A DNA stretch of 64,000 nucleotides from NCEH01 sp043195095 (GTDB lineage Bacteria > Pseudomonadota > Alphaproteobacteria > Rhizobiales > Xanthobacteraceae). This document shows positions 50,602 through 59,939 of the stretch, piece after piece. The number at the start of each line of letters is the position of its first letter. Position 1 is the first letter of the stretch. The DNA lies in NCBI RefSeq assembly GCF_043195095.1, contig NZ_JBAFWN010000001.1. One strand, written 5' to 3'. The notes beneath the pieces were generated by a model. The model made no database searches. It was not told the origin of the DNA and saw only the letters and a list, made by a program, of their open reading frames with translations. Both the position numbers and the translations under genes were made by a program.

Positions 50602-52151
50602 GTCTGAAGGTCCTTAGATGGCAGAACAGCCTCGTACCACATGCGCAACGAACCGAGTTCCTGATGCCCGAGACAACGCGCAAGGTAGCGCCTAACCCGA
50701 GGAAGATGACGCAGATATTGCGGTTTCCCGTCGCGCTGGTGGAGACGGGTGAAAATTCCGAGAATCTTGGTCGCCCGCTGCGCGCCCATCAGCGCATAGA
50801 GATGGGTGAAGGCGCGCGCATCGAAGGTGGGATCGGCCTCGCGCCGCTGCGCGACGTAATGGCCGACAATGTGCAGTTCCAGGTTTTCCGGGATGTCCAC
50901 CCGCGCGTCCTGCGCCAGCGAGGCGACGTCATAGGCCGCCGGGCCGAGCACTGCGTCCTGGAAATCAATCAGGCCCATGCGCTGGAGCCCCTCGCGCTGG
51001 GGCAGCCAGATCAGGTTCGGGGAATGATAGTCCCGCAGCACCCAGGTCTGCGGCTCGTTGAGAACCGGGCTCAGGGCATTGCGCCAGAGCATCAGGAATT
51101 CGTCGCGCACCACCGCGTCGGCGCGCACATTGCGGAACGGCAGGTACCAGTCGAGCATCAGTTCCAGCTCGATCAGAAATGCCTCAATCCCGTAGACCGG
51201 CAGGACGTAATCGCTTTGCGGGGCGATATGGAGCACGTGCGGCAGGGATTGCGCATGCAAAGCGGCCAACACTTCGGCCGCGACCTCGTAGCGCGCCTTG
51301 ATGGGCTCGGGAGGGCTGCCTTCGAGCACTCCGCCATCGCCGAGATCCTCGATCACCAGAAGGCCCCGGTCGAGGTCGGCGGCATAGATCTGCGGGGCGG
51401 AAAAACCCTGCGCCCGCAGGCCGCGCGCCATGGCGACGAAGGCCCGCACGTCTTCGGCCAGATGCGCGAGGCGGCTATAAGGCAGGCCGCGCCGGATCGG
51501 CGGGCCATCGGGCCGGCGCGGCGCGTTCATCAGCACCGCCGAGCGGTCTGGCAGCACAAGCCGGGCATAGGAGCGGCTTGAGGCATCGCCCTGCATGTAG
51601 CGCCGCTCCGCCGCGCCGAAGCCGGAGGCCTCGATCAGCAGCTCCGACACATGAAGCCGGTCGAGGCGCTCGATGAAGGCCCCGCTTCCCGAGAGGATCG
51701 CCCGGCGCCCCTCCGGCCCGAGATCGGGCGCGAGATCGAATTCGATGATGAGCCGGTCGGCGGCGAGGCGCTCCGCCGCCCGGTCGGGCCATTCCACGAT
51801 GACGATGGAATCGGCGGAGAGTTCCTCCCATCCCAGCTCGTCCAGCTCGTCGGGGTCCTCGACGCGGTAGAGATCGGCGTGGGTCACCTTCACCCGCGCG
51901 AACTCGTAGCCCACGAGGACGGAGAAGGTCGGGCTCGGCACCTCCAGCGCCGGATCGTCCGCCAGCACGCGCACCAGGGCACGGGCGAAGGCGGTCTTGC
52001 CGGCGCCGAGATCACCGCGCAGGGCCACCAGATCCCCCGGCGCCAGCCAGGGCGCGAGCAGCGCCGCCAACTGGCCGGTCGCCTCAAGGTCAGGCAGATC
52101 CATGCGGAAGGCATTGGGAAGGCCGGGAACACGGGAAATCAGGGGGCTCAT
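50598..52151 (-). CDS. Fusion of TsaE (tRNA t6A ATPase) and AmgK-like sugar kinase
   Basis: A 517-residue two-domain protein. Residues 1-150 are TsaE, the ATPase of the tRNA threonylcarbamoyladenosine complex: LRGDLGAGKTAFARALVR (Walker A), SPTFSVLVGYEF, HADLYRVEDPDELDELG and VIVEWPDRA. Residues about 190-517 are an aminoglycoside-phosphotransferase-like kinase: RYMQGDASSRSYARL, LLVIEDLGD, WVLRDYHSPNLIW (Brenner motif) and GLIDFQDAVLGPAAYDVASL. The kinase half matches AmgK, which phosphorylates the anomeric position of MurNAc and GlcNAc. The fusion is known in alphaproteobacteria. ATG overlaps the upstream kinase stop (ATGA). Confidence 0.93.
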   Translation of the reverse strand: MSPLISRVPGLPNAFRMDLPDLEATGQLAALLAPWLAPGDLVALRGDLGAGKTAFARALVRVLADDPALEVPSPTFSVLVGYEFARVKVTHADLYRVEDPDELDELGWEELSADSIVIVEWPDRAAERLAADRLIIEFDLAPDLGPEGRRAILSGSGAFIERLDRLHVSELLIEASGFGAAERRYMQGDASSRSYARLVLPDRSAVLMNAPRRPDGPPIRRGLPYSRLAHLAEDVRAFVAMARGLRAQGFSAPQIYAADLDRGLLVIEDLGDGGVLEGSPPEPIKARYEVAAEVLAALHAQSLPHVLHIAPQSDYVLPVYGIEAFLIELELMLDWYLPFRNVRADAVVRDEFLMLWRNALSPVLNEPQTWVLRDYHSPNLIWLPQREGLQRMGLIDFQDAVLGPAAYDVASLAQDARVDIPENLELHIVGHYVAQRREADPTFDARAFTHLYALMGAQRATKILGIFTRLHQRDGKPQYLRHLPRVRRYLARCLGHQELGSLRMWYEAVLPSKDLQT

Positions 52152-54778
52152 TCCGCAGCCTCGTCGCGGCGCGCCGCCGCAAGGGGAAACCGGCACACGG
52201 CCAGCGCACCGCCACCCTCGGCCGTGCCAAGGGTGATCGAGCCGCCGTGCAATTCCATGAACGAGCGCACCAGCGAGAGGCCAAGGCCCACCCCGCCGCG
52301 CTCGGCGCCGGCGCCGTGGGTTTCGAACCGCTCGAACACCTTGCCGGCGATATCGCCCGAAATGCCGGGTCCCTGGTCGCGCACCTCGACGCTGAGCGCG
52401 CCTTCGGTGCGCCGCGCGCTCAGGGTTACGACCCCCTGCGGCGGCGACACAGCGATGGCGTTGGAGAGCAGGTTGAACAGGATCTGCCGCACCCGCCGCC
52501 GGTCGGCCGTGAAGGCGCCGATCTCTTGCGGGGCGTCGATGTGCAGGCTCACCTGTCGCTCGGCCAGGAGGTCGCGCACCGCCTCGCCCACCGCTTCCAG
52601 GGTGGCGCGCACATCCACCTCGCCGAGATCGAGCGCCATGGCGCCGGCATCAATGCTGGCCAGGTCGAGAATATCGTCGATCAGGGCGCGCAGCGCGTCC
52701 GAGGACTGGCGCACATGGTCGAGGAATTCCAGCTGCTTGCCGTTGAGCGGCCCGACATTGGGCTCGCCGAGCATATGGGCATAGCCGATCAGCGTGTTGA
52801 GCGGCGTGCGCAGATGGTAGGAGACGTGGCCGACGAACGCATTCTTCAACGCGTCGGCGGCTTCCAGCGCCTCGTTGCGCTCGATCAGCGCCCGCTCCAC
52901 CTTCACGCTGTCGGTCACGTCTCGGAAGGTCACGAGCGTGCCGCCGTCGGGCAAGGGCTGGGCGGCGCCGTCGAGCACCAGCCCGTCCGCGCGCTCCATG
53001 CGCAGATGGGTGCCGCTGCGATGTTCGAGCGCCGTCACCACGGCGCGGATGCGCGCCCAGCTGTCGAGATCGGCATGGAGCGGCCGGCACATGGCGGCGA
53101 CCGCGTCGATATGCGGCTTGTCGCTCAGCGCCTGGGCGCTCAGCGACCAGAGCGAGAGAAAGGCATGGTTGTGCAGGCGCAGCTTGCCGTCGCTGCCGAA
53201 CACGGCGACCGCCTCGGCCAGTTCGTCCAGCGTCTCGCCCTGGATGCGGATCAGGCTGTTGTAGCGGCTCTCCAGCGCCATATGCTCGGAGACATCCTCG
53301 AACAGATAGGTGATGCCGCCCTCGGCATTGGGGGTCACCACCACGCGCAGCATCTGCCCGCCCGGCAGGTGCCACCAATCGTGGATCGGCTCCAGCGCCC
53401 GATAGGCCTCGCGCAAGTGCTCGCGCCAGGCGCGGAAATCCGCCTGCTCGGGCACCTTGCGCGCGGTGCGCAGGGTTTCGAGGATCTCGCTTTCGGTGGG
53501 GCGCGTGTCGAGGAAGGCGGCATCCAGGCCGAACAGGCCCTCATAGGCGGAATTGTGGAACGCCAGACGCTCGTCGGCGCCGAACATCACCACCGCGGTC
53601 GCCAATTGGTCGAGCGTGCGGCGATGGGCGGCGATGGTGTGCGCCACCTCGGCGCGCGCGGCCTCCGCTTCCGTAATGTCGATGGCAAGGCCACCGGCGC
53701 CGGCGGGATCATCCACTTCCAGCACTTCCAGCACGCGGCGGCGGCCGCCCGCCACGAGCCGCGCCCGCGTCTGGTAGGGCTTGCCGTCCCGGCGCGTGGC
53801 AGCGGCCGCCTCGCGTGCGGAAAGGTCCAGCAATTCCATGCCGCGCGCCACCGCTTCCTCGGGCGAGGGCGCGCCCACCGCCTGGGCAAACGCCGGGTTC
53901 GCCCGCATCAACGCGCCCGCCGTGTCGCGCAGCCACATGGGAAACGGGGCTGCGGCGAACACAGTGGCGAGGATGCCGCGCGCGGCTGTCTCGGCCTGTG
54001 CACGCTCCACCTGCGCACGCGCGCCCTGCCCAGGGTCGGCCATCTGACCACCTTCGGCCAGCGACCCGGATGCCGGCGCGGTCCGCACGCTCAGCATGCG
54101 GCTGCCGTCGGTGGCGCGTCCCTCGGCGATCCATTGCGCGCCGTCGGGTCCGGTGATGGGCAGGGAAAAGGCCCGCCCCTGCGCGCGCAAAGCCTCCAGC
54201 GGCGCGGCGAGCGCGGCGGCGGCGGGCGCGCCCAGCCAAGGCGCGAGATCGAGCTTCACCGCATCCTGCAGCGGTTTGCCCGTTGCCGGAATCTGGTGGT
54301 CGAGCATTGCCGCCGCACCCAGCAGATGGGGCAGCGGATCGCCCACCACCCAGAGCACGGTGCCGAGCGCATCGCCGGCCAGCAGGCTCTTCAATGCATA
54401 GGCATCGGCCCGCGCGTGGGCGGCGCTGCGCAGGGCCGCCTTTTCGTTGCGTGAAATCCGTCCCAGCCAGAGGCTGCATGTGATCGCGATCACCACGGCG
54501 GCGGCGAGCCCGCCGATGCCGAGGGCGCTTCCCAGCAGCACACCGGACGGTTCAGCCCCAGAACCGCCCAGGCCGGCCGCCGCGGCATCCGCCACGCCGC
54601 AGATCAAGGCCGTGCCGCTCAAAAGCACCCGCGACAGGCGGGCGGCGGGGGCGCGGCGGCGGATCTGGCTGAAAGCCGCAGCGCGAGGCCCATGGATCGT
54701 CGGCGGCGCGTTCGATCGCACGCGCACGCAAGCTGTTCCGGCGGCCGTCTTGGCCCTGTCCGCAACCCCACCCTGCAT
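52148..54778 (-). CDS. Membrane PAS-domain sensor histidine kinase with atypical H-box
   Basis: An 876-residue sensor. Membrane spans occur near residues 50-70 and 80-105 (LLGSALGIGGLAAAVVIAIT). Three to four PAS-like modules follow (FPMWLRDTAGALMRANPAF; TAVVMFGADERLAFHNSAY; AVAVFGSDGKLRLHNHAF). The kinase core has N-box ILFNLLSNAI, G1 DQGPGI, F-box FERFE and G2 GGVGLGLSLV. The dimerisation helix reads GHVSYHLRTPLNTLIG: where kinases have S-H-E-L-R-T-P, this has S-Y-H-L-R-T-P, so the usual phospho-His is Tyr. Overlaps tsaE/amgK by four bases. Start uncertain by some tens of residues. Confidence 0.88.
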   Translation of the reverse strand: MQGGVADRAKTAAGTACVRVRSNAPPTIHGPRAAAFSQIRRRAPAARLSRVLLSGTALICGVADAAAAGLGGSGAEPSGVLLGSALGIGGLAAAVVIAITCSLWLGRISRNEKAALRSAAHARADAYALKSLLAGDALGTVLWVVGDPLPHLLGAAAMLDHQIPATGKPLQDAVKLDLAPWLGAPAAAALAAPLEALRAQGRAFSLPITGPDGAQWIAEGRATDGSRMLSVRTAPASGSLAEGGQMADPGQGARAQVERAQAETAARGILATVFAAAPFPMWLRDTAGALMRANPAFAQAVGAPSPEEAVARGMELLDLSAREAAAATRRDGKPYQTRARLVAGGRRRVLEVLEVDDPAGAGGLAIDITEAEAARAEVAHTIAAHRRTLDQLATAVVMFGADERLAFHNSAYEGLFGLDAAFLDTRPTESEILETLRTARKVPEQADFRAWREHLREAYRALEPIHDWWHLPGGQMLRVVVTPNAEGGITYLFEDVSEHMALESRYNSLIRIQGETLDELAEAVAVFGSDGKLRLHNHAFLSLWSLSAQALSDKPHIDAVAAMCRPLHADLDSWARIRAVVTALEHRSGTHLRMERADGLVLDGAAQPLPDGGTLVTFRDVTDSVKVERALIERNEALEAADALKNAFVGHVSYHLRTPLNTLIGYAHMLGEPNVGPLNGKQLEFLDHVRQSSDALRALIDDILDLASIDAGAMALDLGEVDVRATLEAVGEAVRDLLAERQVSLHIDAPQEIGAFTADRRRVRQILFNLLSNAIAVSPPQGVVTLSARRTEGALSVEVRDQGPGISGDIAGKVFERFETHGAGAERGGVGLGLSLVRSFMELHGGSITLGTAEGGGALAVCRFPLAAARRDEAAE

Positions 54779-54903
54779 GCGCCGCCGCGACCTCCCTCAG
54801 CTGGCGCCCGTGCCGGACGCCATCCGGCCCACGCCGAATCACATTCGACTGTAGCGAAGCCGCCCGGTGCGGAGAAGAAGGCGACGCGTACGGCGCCCCG
54901 CGC

Positions 54904-55884
54904 TCAGAGTCCTTCGAACAGCGCGGTGGACAGATAGCGCTCGGCGAAGGACGGGACGATGGCGACGATGACCTTGCCGGCATAGTCCGGGCGCGCACCG
55001 AGTTCCAACGCCGCGGCAATCGCCGCGCCAGAGGAGATGCCGCCGGGAATGCCTTCATAGCGGGCGAGCGCGCGGGCGGTGTCGAACGCGGTCTGGTTGC
55101 CGACCGTCACCACCTCGTCGATGACGCTGCGATCTAGCACTTCCGGCACGAAACCCGCGCCGATGCCCTGGATCTTGTGCGGGCCGGGCTGGCCGCCGGA
55201 GAGCACCGGGCTGTCCTCCGGCTCCACCGCCACCATGCGCAGCGAGGCCTTGCGCGGCTTCAGCACCTGGCCGATGCCGGTGATGGTGCCGCCGGTGCCG
55301 ACGCCGGAAACGATCACATCCACCTTGCCGTGGGTGTCGTTCCAGATTTCCTCGGCGGTGGTCTTGCGGTGGATGGCGGGGTTCGCCTTGTTCTTGAACT
55401 GCTGCGGCATCACCGCCTTGGGCAGGTCGCGGAGCAATTCCTCGGCCTTGGCGACCGCGCCCTTCATGCCGAGTTGGGCCGGGGTAAGCACCAGTTCCGC
55501 ACCCAGCAGAGCCAGCATCTTGCGCCGCTCCACGGACATGGATTCCGGCATCACCAGGATCAGCCGATAGCCGCGCGCGGCGGCGACGAAGGCGAGCGCG
55601 ATGCCGGTGTTGCCCGAGGTGGGCTCAACCATCACCGTGTCGGCATCGAGCGCGCCGGCGGCCTCCATGGCATCCACCATGGCGACGCCGATCCGGTCCT
55701 TGACGCTGGCGATGGGATTGAAAAACTCCAGCTTGGCGAGGATCTCGGCCTTCACGCCGCGCAATTGTGGCAGGCGCTGAAGCCGCACTAGGGGCGTATC
55801 GCCGATGGTCTGGGTGATGGAATCATACACCCGGCCACGGCCCGGAGCGATGTCGCCGGCCGGCTTGCTTGCCGATTCTGCCAT
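54904..55884 (-). CDS. cysK: Cysteine synthase A
   Basis: A 326-residue PLP enzyme that makes cysteine from O-acetylserine and sulfide. PLP lysine is in PIASVKDRIG, substrate loop PTSGNTGIAL, phosphate loop VGTGGTITG and the C-terminal SSGAAIAAAL. The N-terminal 20 residues are an extension. GGGAG lies 8 nt before the ATG. It directly follows an Rrf2-type regulator gene on the same strand. Confidence 0.96.
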   Translation of the reverse strand: MAESASKPAGDIAPGRGRVYDSITQTIGDTPLVRLQRLPQLRGVKAEILAKLEFFNPIASVKDRIGVAMVDAMEAAGALDADTVMVEPTSGNTGIALAFVAAARGYRLILVMPESMSVERRKMLALLGAELVLTPAQLGMKGAVAKAEELLRDLPKAVMPQQFKNKANPAIHRKTTAEEIWNDTHGKVDVIVSGVGTGGTITGIGQVLKPRKASLRMVAVEPEDSPVLSGGQPGPHKIQGIGAGFVPEVLDRSVIDEVVTVGNQTAFDTARALARYEGIPGGISSGAAIAAALELGARPDYAGKVIVAIVPSFAERYLSTALFEGL

Positions 55885-55953
55885 TGGATTTCTCCCTCGA
55901 TTGTCTCTTGGCGTCTGTCTCGTGGCGTCGCGTCCTGCGGGGCGCCGCCGGGT

Positions 55954-56394
55954 TCAGATGGTGAAGTCGATGCGGTCGTGTTCCGAGCCGTGGCCCTTGT
56001 CGTCGGCGGAGCGGCAGAGGTCTTCCAGCGTCACGGTGTCGAGCGCCTTGTCGAACGTGTCCTCGGCGGAGGCGACGGCGGGCTGCACCACTTCCAGCAC
56101 CAGCGGGGGAAGGATGATTTCCTTCTCCTCCTCGGCGCCCTCCACCACGCGCACGATCTCGGCCACCGAGACGCGCCGGCGCTCGCGCGCCAGCTCGTAA
56201 CCGCCGCGCGGGCCGCGCACCCCTTTCAGCACGCCGGCATGCACCAGCGCCTGCAACACCGGCTCCAGCCGGCGGGGCGGCAGGCCGTGGCGGGCGGCCA
56301 AGGCTTTCGCGGCAACGGGAACGCCCCGGGCATGGACGGCGACATCCACGACGGCGGCGATGGCGAGCAGGCTTTTGTCGGATAAACGCGGCAT
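55954..56394 (-). CDS. Rrf2-family transcriptional regulator
   Basis: A 146-residue regulator with an N-terminal winged helix (SDKSLLAIAAVVDVAVHAR, LAARHGLPPRRLEPVLQAL, GVLKGVRGPRGGYELARER) typical of Rrf2. The cysteine triad that binds an Fe-S cluster in IscR and NsrR is absent; the single Cys is near the C-terminus (LEDLCRSADD). This resembles CymR-type members, which control cysteine synthesis, and cysK lies just downstream. It starts 10 bases after dut, in one run with coaBC and dut. Confidence 0.9.
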   Translation of the reverse strand: MPRLSDKSLLAIAAVVDVAVHARGVPVAAKALAARHGLPPRRLEPVLQALVHAGVLKGVRGPRGGYELARERRRVSVAEIVRVVEGAEEEKEIILPPLVLEVVQPAVASAEDTFDKALDTVTLEDLCRSADDKGHGSEHDRIDFTI

Positions 56395-56404
56395 GGGACT
56401 GTGG

Positions 56405-56878
56405 CTATCTCGATCCGTGCGCCCCGTCGAGCCCTGTCGACCCAAAACCACCGGAGCCGCGTGCAGTTTCTTCCAATTTGCCGGATTCTTCCAGCAGAAT
56501 ATGCGTCACGGGCGCCACCACCATCTGGGCAATGCGCATGCCGCGGCTGATCTCAACCGGCGCATCTCCATGATTAATCAACAGAACCAGCACTTCGCCG
56601 CGATAGTCCGCATCAATGGTTCCCGGCGCGTTGAGCACCGTGACGCCGAACTTCAAGGCGAGGCCCGAGCGCGGCCGCACCTGCGCTTCAAAGCCCGCCG
56701 GCAGGGCGAGGGCGAGCCCGGTGGGCACCGCCGCCCGCGCGCCGGGCTTCAGCACCAGTGGAGCATCGGCCGGCACGGCAGCCATCAGGTCGAGCCCGGC
56801 CGAGGCGGCGGTCGCATAAGCCGGCAGGGGCAAATCCGCCCCGTGGGGCAGACGCAGAACGGGAACGCCAACGGCCAT
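56405..56878 (-). CDS. dut: dUTP diphosphatase
   Basis: Hydrolyses dUTP to dUMP, keeping uracil out of DNA. The 157-residue trimeric enzyme shows all five motifs: ASAGLDLMA, PRSGLALK, GTIDADYRGE, RIAQMVV and the C-terminal RGSGGFGSTG. Start ATG 56878 gives the normal length. Only 2 bases separate it from coaBC, an order conserved in alphaproteobacteria. Confidence 0.97.
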   Translation of the reverse strand: MAVGVPVLRLPHGADLPLPAYATAASAGLDLMAAVPADAPLVLKPGARAAVPTGLALALPAGFEAQVRPRSGLALKFGVTVLNAPGTIDADYRGEVLVLLINHGDAPVEISRGMRIAQMVVAPVTHILLEESGKLEETARGSGGFGSTGLDGAHGSR

Positions 56879-56880
56879 GC

Positions 56881-58095
56881 TCACACTCCCTCGCCGGCCA
56901 GCGCACCGCCGATGCGGGCGACAAGGCGGCGCGCCACCTCGGTCTTGCTGGCGGAGGGCCAATCCTCCACCCCGTCGGCGCTCACCAGATGCACGGTATT
57001 GAGATCGCCGCCCATGATGCCGGTTTCCGGCGAAACATCATTGGCGACGATCCAGTCGCAGCCTTTGCGGGCCAGCTTGGCCTGGGCGTGGGGCACCACA
57101 TTCTGCGTCTCGGCGGCAAATCCCACGACAAGGCGCGGGCGCAGCGTGCCGTGCCGCGCGATGGTGGCGAGAATGTCTGGATTTTCCACCAGATCGAGCT
57201 CCGGTGCGGCAGCCTCGCCTTTCTTGATCTTTTGATCGGCGGCTCCGGCGACCCGCCAGTCGGCGACCGCGGCGGCGAACACGGCGGCGTCCACGGGAAG
57301 ATTCTCTTCCACCGCCGCCAGCATCTCGCGCGCGCTCTCTACCTTCACCATGCGCACGCCGCGCGGATCGGCAACCGCCACCGGGCCGGAGATCAGCACC
57401 ACTTCCGCCCCGGCGGCGGCGGCGGCGGCGGCGATGGCGTGGCCCTGCTTGCCGGACGACCGATTGGCGATATATCGCACAGGATCTATGGGTTCATGGG
57501 TGGGACCGGAGGTGATGAGAAGGCGCCGGCCCTTCAGCAGCACCGTCTGGTCCGAGAAACGCGCCTCGATGGCGGCGAGCAGTTCCAGCGGCTCGGCCAT
57601 GCGCCCTTCGCCGAATTCGCCGCGCTCGGCCATGGCGCCGGAATTGGGGCCGATGAGATAGACCCCGTCCTCCTTCAGCCGCGCCACGTTGCGCCGGGTG
57701 GCGGGATGCGCCCACATGCGCGGGTTCATGGCGGGCGCCATCAATACCGGCTTGTCGGTGGCGAGCAGGGCTGTGGTGGCGAGATCGTCCGCAAATCCGT
57801 TCGCGGCCTTGGCCATGAGATCGGCGGTGGCGGGCGCGACCACGATCAGATCGGCCTCGCGCGACAATTGGATGTGGCCGATGTCGTGCTCGGCCGTGAG
57901 GTCGAACAGATCGGTGAACACCCGTTCGCCAGTCAGCGCGCCGACCGAAAGCGGGGTCACGAAATGCTGGGCCGCCGGGGTGAGGATCGCCCGCACCGTG
58001 GCGCCGCGCTCCTTGAGACGGCGGATCAGGTCCAGGCATTTATAAGCGGCGATGCCGCCGCCGATGATGAGCAGAATGCGTCGCTGGTGCAGCAT
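56881..58095 (-). CDS. coaBC: Bifunctional phosphopantothenoylcysteine decarboxylase/synthase
   Basis: Two steps of coenzyme A synthesis in one 404-residue protein. The N-terminal flavoprotein (CoaC) has LLIIGGGIAAYKCLDLIRRL, the active-site His in IGHIQLSR, PATADLMAKAANGFADDL and PAMNPRMW. The C-terminal CoaB half has GRRLLITSGPTHEPIDPVR, FISNRSSG-like YIANRSSGKQG and AAVADWR, where the segment KIKK binds the acyl phosphate. Normal length. In rhizobia it usually follows ubiB; here a secreted-protein gene lies between. Confidence 0.96.
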   Translation of the reverse strand: MLHQRRILLIIGGGIAAYKCLDLIRRLKERGATVRAILTPAAQHFVTPLSVGALTGERVFTDLFDLTAEHDIGHIQLSREADLIVVAPATADLMAKAANGFADDLATTALLATDKPVLMAPAMNPRMWAHPATRRNVARLKEDGVYLIGPNSGAMAERGEFGEGRMAEPLELLAAIEARFSDQTVLLKGRRLLITSGPTHEPIDPVRYIANRSSGKQGHAIAAAAAAAGAEVVLISGPVAVADPRGVRMVKVESAREMLAAVEENLPVDAAVFAAAVADWRVAGAADQKIKKGEAAAPELDLVENPDILATIARHGTLRPRLVVGFAAETQNVVPHAQAKLARKGCDWIVANDVSPETGIMGGDLNTVHLVSADGVEDWPSASKTEVARRLVARIGGALAGEGV

Positions 58096-58236
58096 GGCGG
58101 TCTCCCGGCCGGGCGAAGCCCCTGCGATAGCCGAAAAATCGCCTCAGCGGCAGGGGAGACTTTTGCCTGCGGGGGGAGAACCGGTGCCGCAATGGCGGAT
58201 GCGCGGACAAGACACCCGCCCCACGCCGGCCATTGG

Positions 58237-59790
58237 CTATTTCACGCTGAACACCGGCCGCGCCGGCAGGGGCGCGGCGAGGCTGGGCAGGAAGCTGAAG
58301 TCGGACGGCGCATTGCCGACCGCCAGCGTTGCCTGTCCGTGACACCCGACGCAGGAGCCGACGCCGCCGCCGGTCGTGGCCACGGCATTGTTCTGGATAT
58401 AGGTTTCCAGCGTCAGGTTGGAGAGCAGGCCCGGCACCGCGTCGATCGGGTAATTGGGCAGCCGCACTTCAAGGCCCGAGGTGCCCCATTGCGTGCCCAC
58501 CAGCGCGTAATTGGCGAACACCGAGCCCGCCTGGGCCAAAGCCCCCTGCCATTGGGTATTCAGGCTCGCGGTCAGGCCATAGATGCTCCAGCAGCGCACG
58601 ATCTGCGGGGCGACATAGAGCGTCTGCCCGCCACTGGTGACGGGTTGGGCATAGGCGCCCGCATAAGGCGGCTTCGCATTCCAGGCGAAGTTCTTCTGCG
58701 CGCCGGCCGAGGGCGGATTATTGGTCGGCGCGGAGGATCCCCCAACAAAATAGGAATAATTCCCAGAAGACGCCGGCGCCGCGCCGCAGCTTGGCTGGTT
58801 GATCGTGGGACATGGCCCAGGCTTGGTCGGATCGCACGCGGCGGTGGCGACGGGTGCATTGTCCACATGCTCGAAGGTGGACCAGATCCATTGCGCCAGC
58901 AGCACCTTGTTGCCGTCGTAATAGGGATTGCGCTGGATGATGTGCATGCCCACCATACCCAGCGTCACCGTCTCGCAGATCTGCTGCCCCCCGCTGACAA
59001 GATCGCCCGCGACGGCGAGTTGCGCGTCGATGGTGAAATAGCGGCTCTTGGTGTCATTGGGGCCGAGGATCCGCCAGGCGATCTTCAGCTCCATGGCGCC
59101 GCGCGATCCCAGCGGGTCGATTGCGGAGGTGGGGAAGGCCACCTGCTTCTTGTCCGCGACGAACTTGGTCTGGCCGGCGATCGTCACGAGATTGTCCAAC
59201 GGGCTACCGTTAGGCGCGAGCAGATAAAGTGCCTCGGTGGAATTCAGGCGGCGCTCGTAGAGGGTCCAATTGCCGTAGATGTCGATCAGCGGCAGGTTGG
59301 TCGACGCTTGGTAATATTCGTCGTTCTTGACCGAAGGCGCGCCCTTTCCGTCGCTGGCGATGGTGATCACCGGCAGCGCCGTCGCGCCGCAGGAGGCTCT
59401 CACCGGTCCGCTGCCGAAGAGGAAATCCGGCTTCACCCAGCTTTGCCACACCCGCGATCCCGTCGCCGCAAGCCCCCGGGTTGCAGGGGCGGATTCGGTG
59501 CCGGCGACCCAATTGAGGCCGATGAAGCTCTGCCACGACATATTGTCGAACGGAGTCTGGGAATCGTTCGCCGTGCTGGTGACCTGGCCGAAGATGCCGT
59601 TGTAGCCCAGGCCAGGTGAGAGTTCCGGGTCCGGCCCGATATAGGCCGGGATGGTGGAGCAGAGGGTCTGCGTGCCGTTCGCGCACAATTGCGCCTTTGG
59701 CACATATGTCCCCTGACCAAAGCCGTCTTGCGCGGAAAAGCTGGCGGCCCCCAACACCGCGGCAAAGGCAAATGCCGGCAGGATACGCAT
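58237..59790 (-). CDS. Secreted protein with one C-terminal haem-c motif, function unknown
   Basis: A 517-residue protein with a signal peptide (ILPAFAFAAVLGAASFSA). The large middle part is rich in Gly, Asn, Ser and aromatic residues (WQSFIGLNWVAG, YGNWTLYERRLNSTEALYLL, WIWSTFEHVDNAPV) and has several cysteines. Near the C-terminus CVGCHGQA is a single CxxCH haem-binding site. ATG 59790 follows GGGGAGGGG. Similar proteins are known only as cytochrome-like or hypothetical. Haem attachment implies the periplasm and a redox or sensing role, which is inference. It is more AT-rich than ubiB and coaBC on each side and splits their usual adjacency. Confidence 0.75.
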   Translation of the reverse strand: MRILPAFAFAAVLGAASFSAQDGFGQGTYVPKAQLCANGTQTLCSTIPAYIGPDPELSPGLGYNGIFGQVTSTANDSQTPFDNMSWQSFIGLNWVAGTESAPATRGLAATGSRVWQSWVKPDFLFGSGPVRASCGATALPVITIASDGKGAPSVKNDEYYQASTNLPLIDIYGNWTLYERRLNSTEALYLLAPNGSPLDNLVTIAGQTKFVADKKQVAFPTSAIDPLGSRGAMELKIAWRILGPNDTKSRYFTIDAQLAVAGDLVSGGQQICETVTLGMVGMHIIQRNPYYDGNKVLLAQWIWSTFEHVDNAPVATAACDPTKPGPCPTINQPSCGAAPASSGNYSYFVGGSSAPTNNPPSAGAQKNFAWNAKPPYAGAYAQPVTSGGQTLYVAPQIVRCWSIYGLTASLNTQWQGALAQAGSVFANYALVGTQWGTSGLEVRLPNYPIDAVPGLLSNLTLETYIQNNAVATTGGGVGSCVGCHGQATLAVGNAPSDFSFLPSLAAPLPARPVFSVK

Positions 59791-59939
59791 CGTCCCCTCC
59801 CCAGTCGTCTGATTGGGGAAAGCGTAACAAACCATAGGTTGCATTTAAACAAAAATTATAACTACGCGTGCATCAACGATGCATTCCCCGGTCCCGCGCA
59901 TCTCCTGAAAGGCGGGACACGGACCGCAGCACATGCGCG

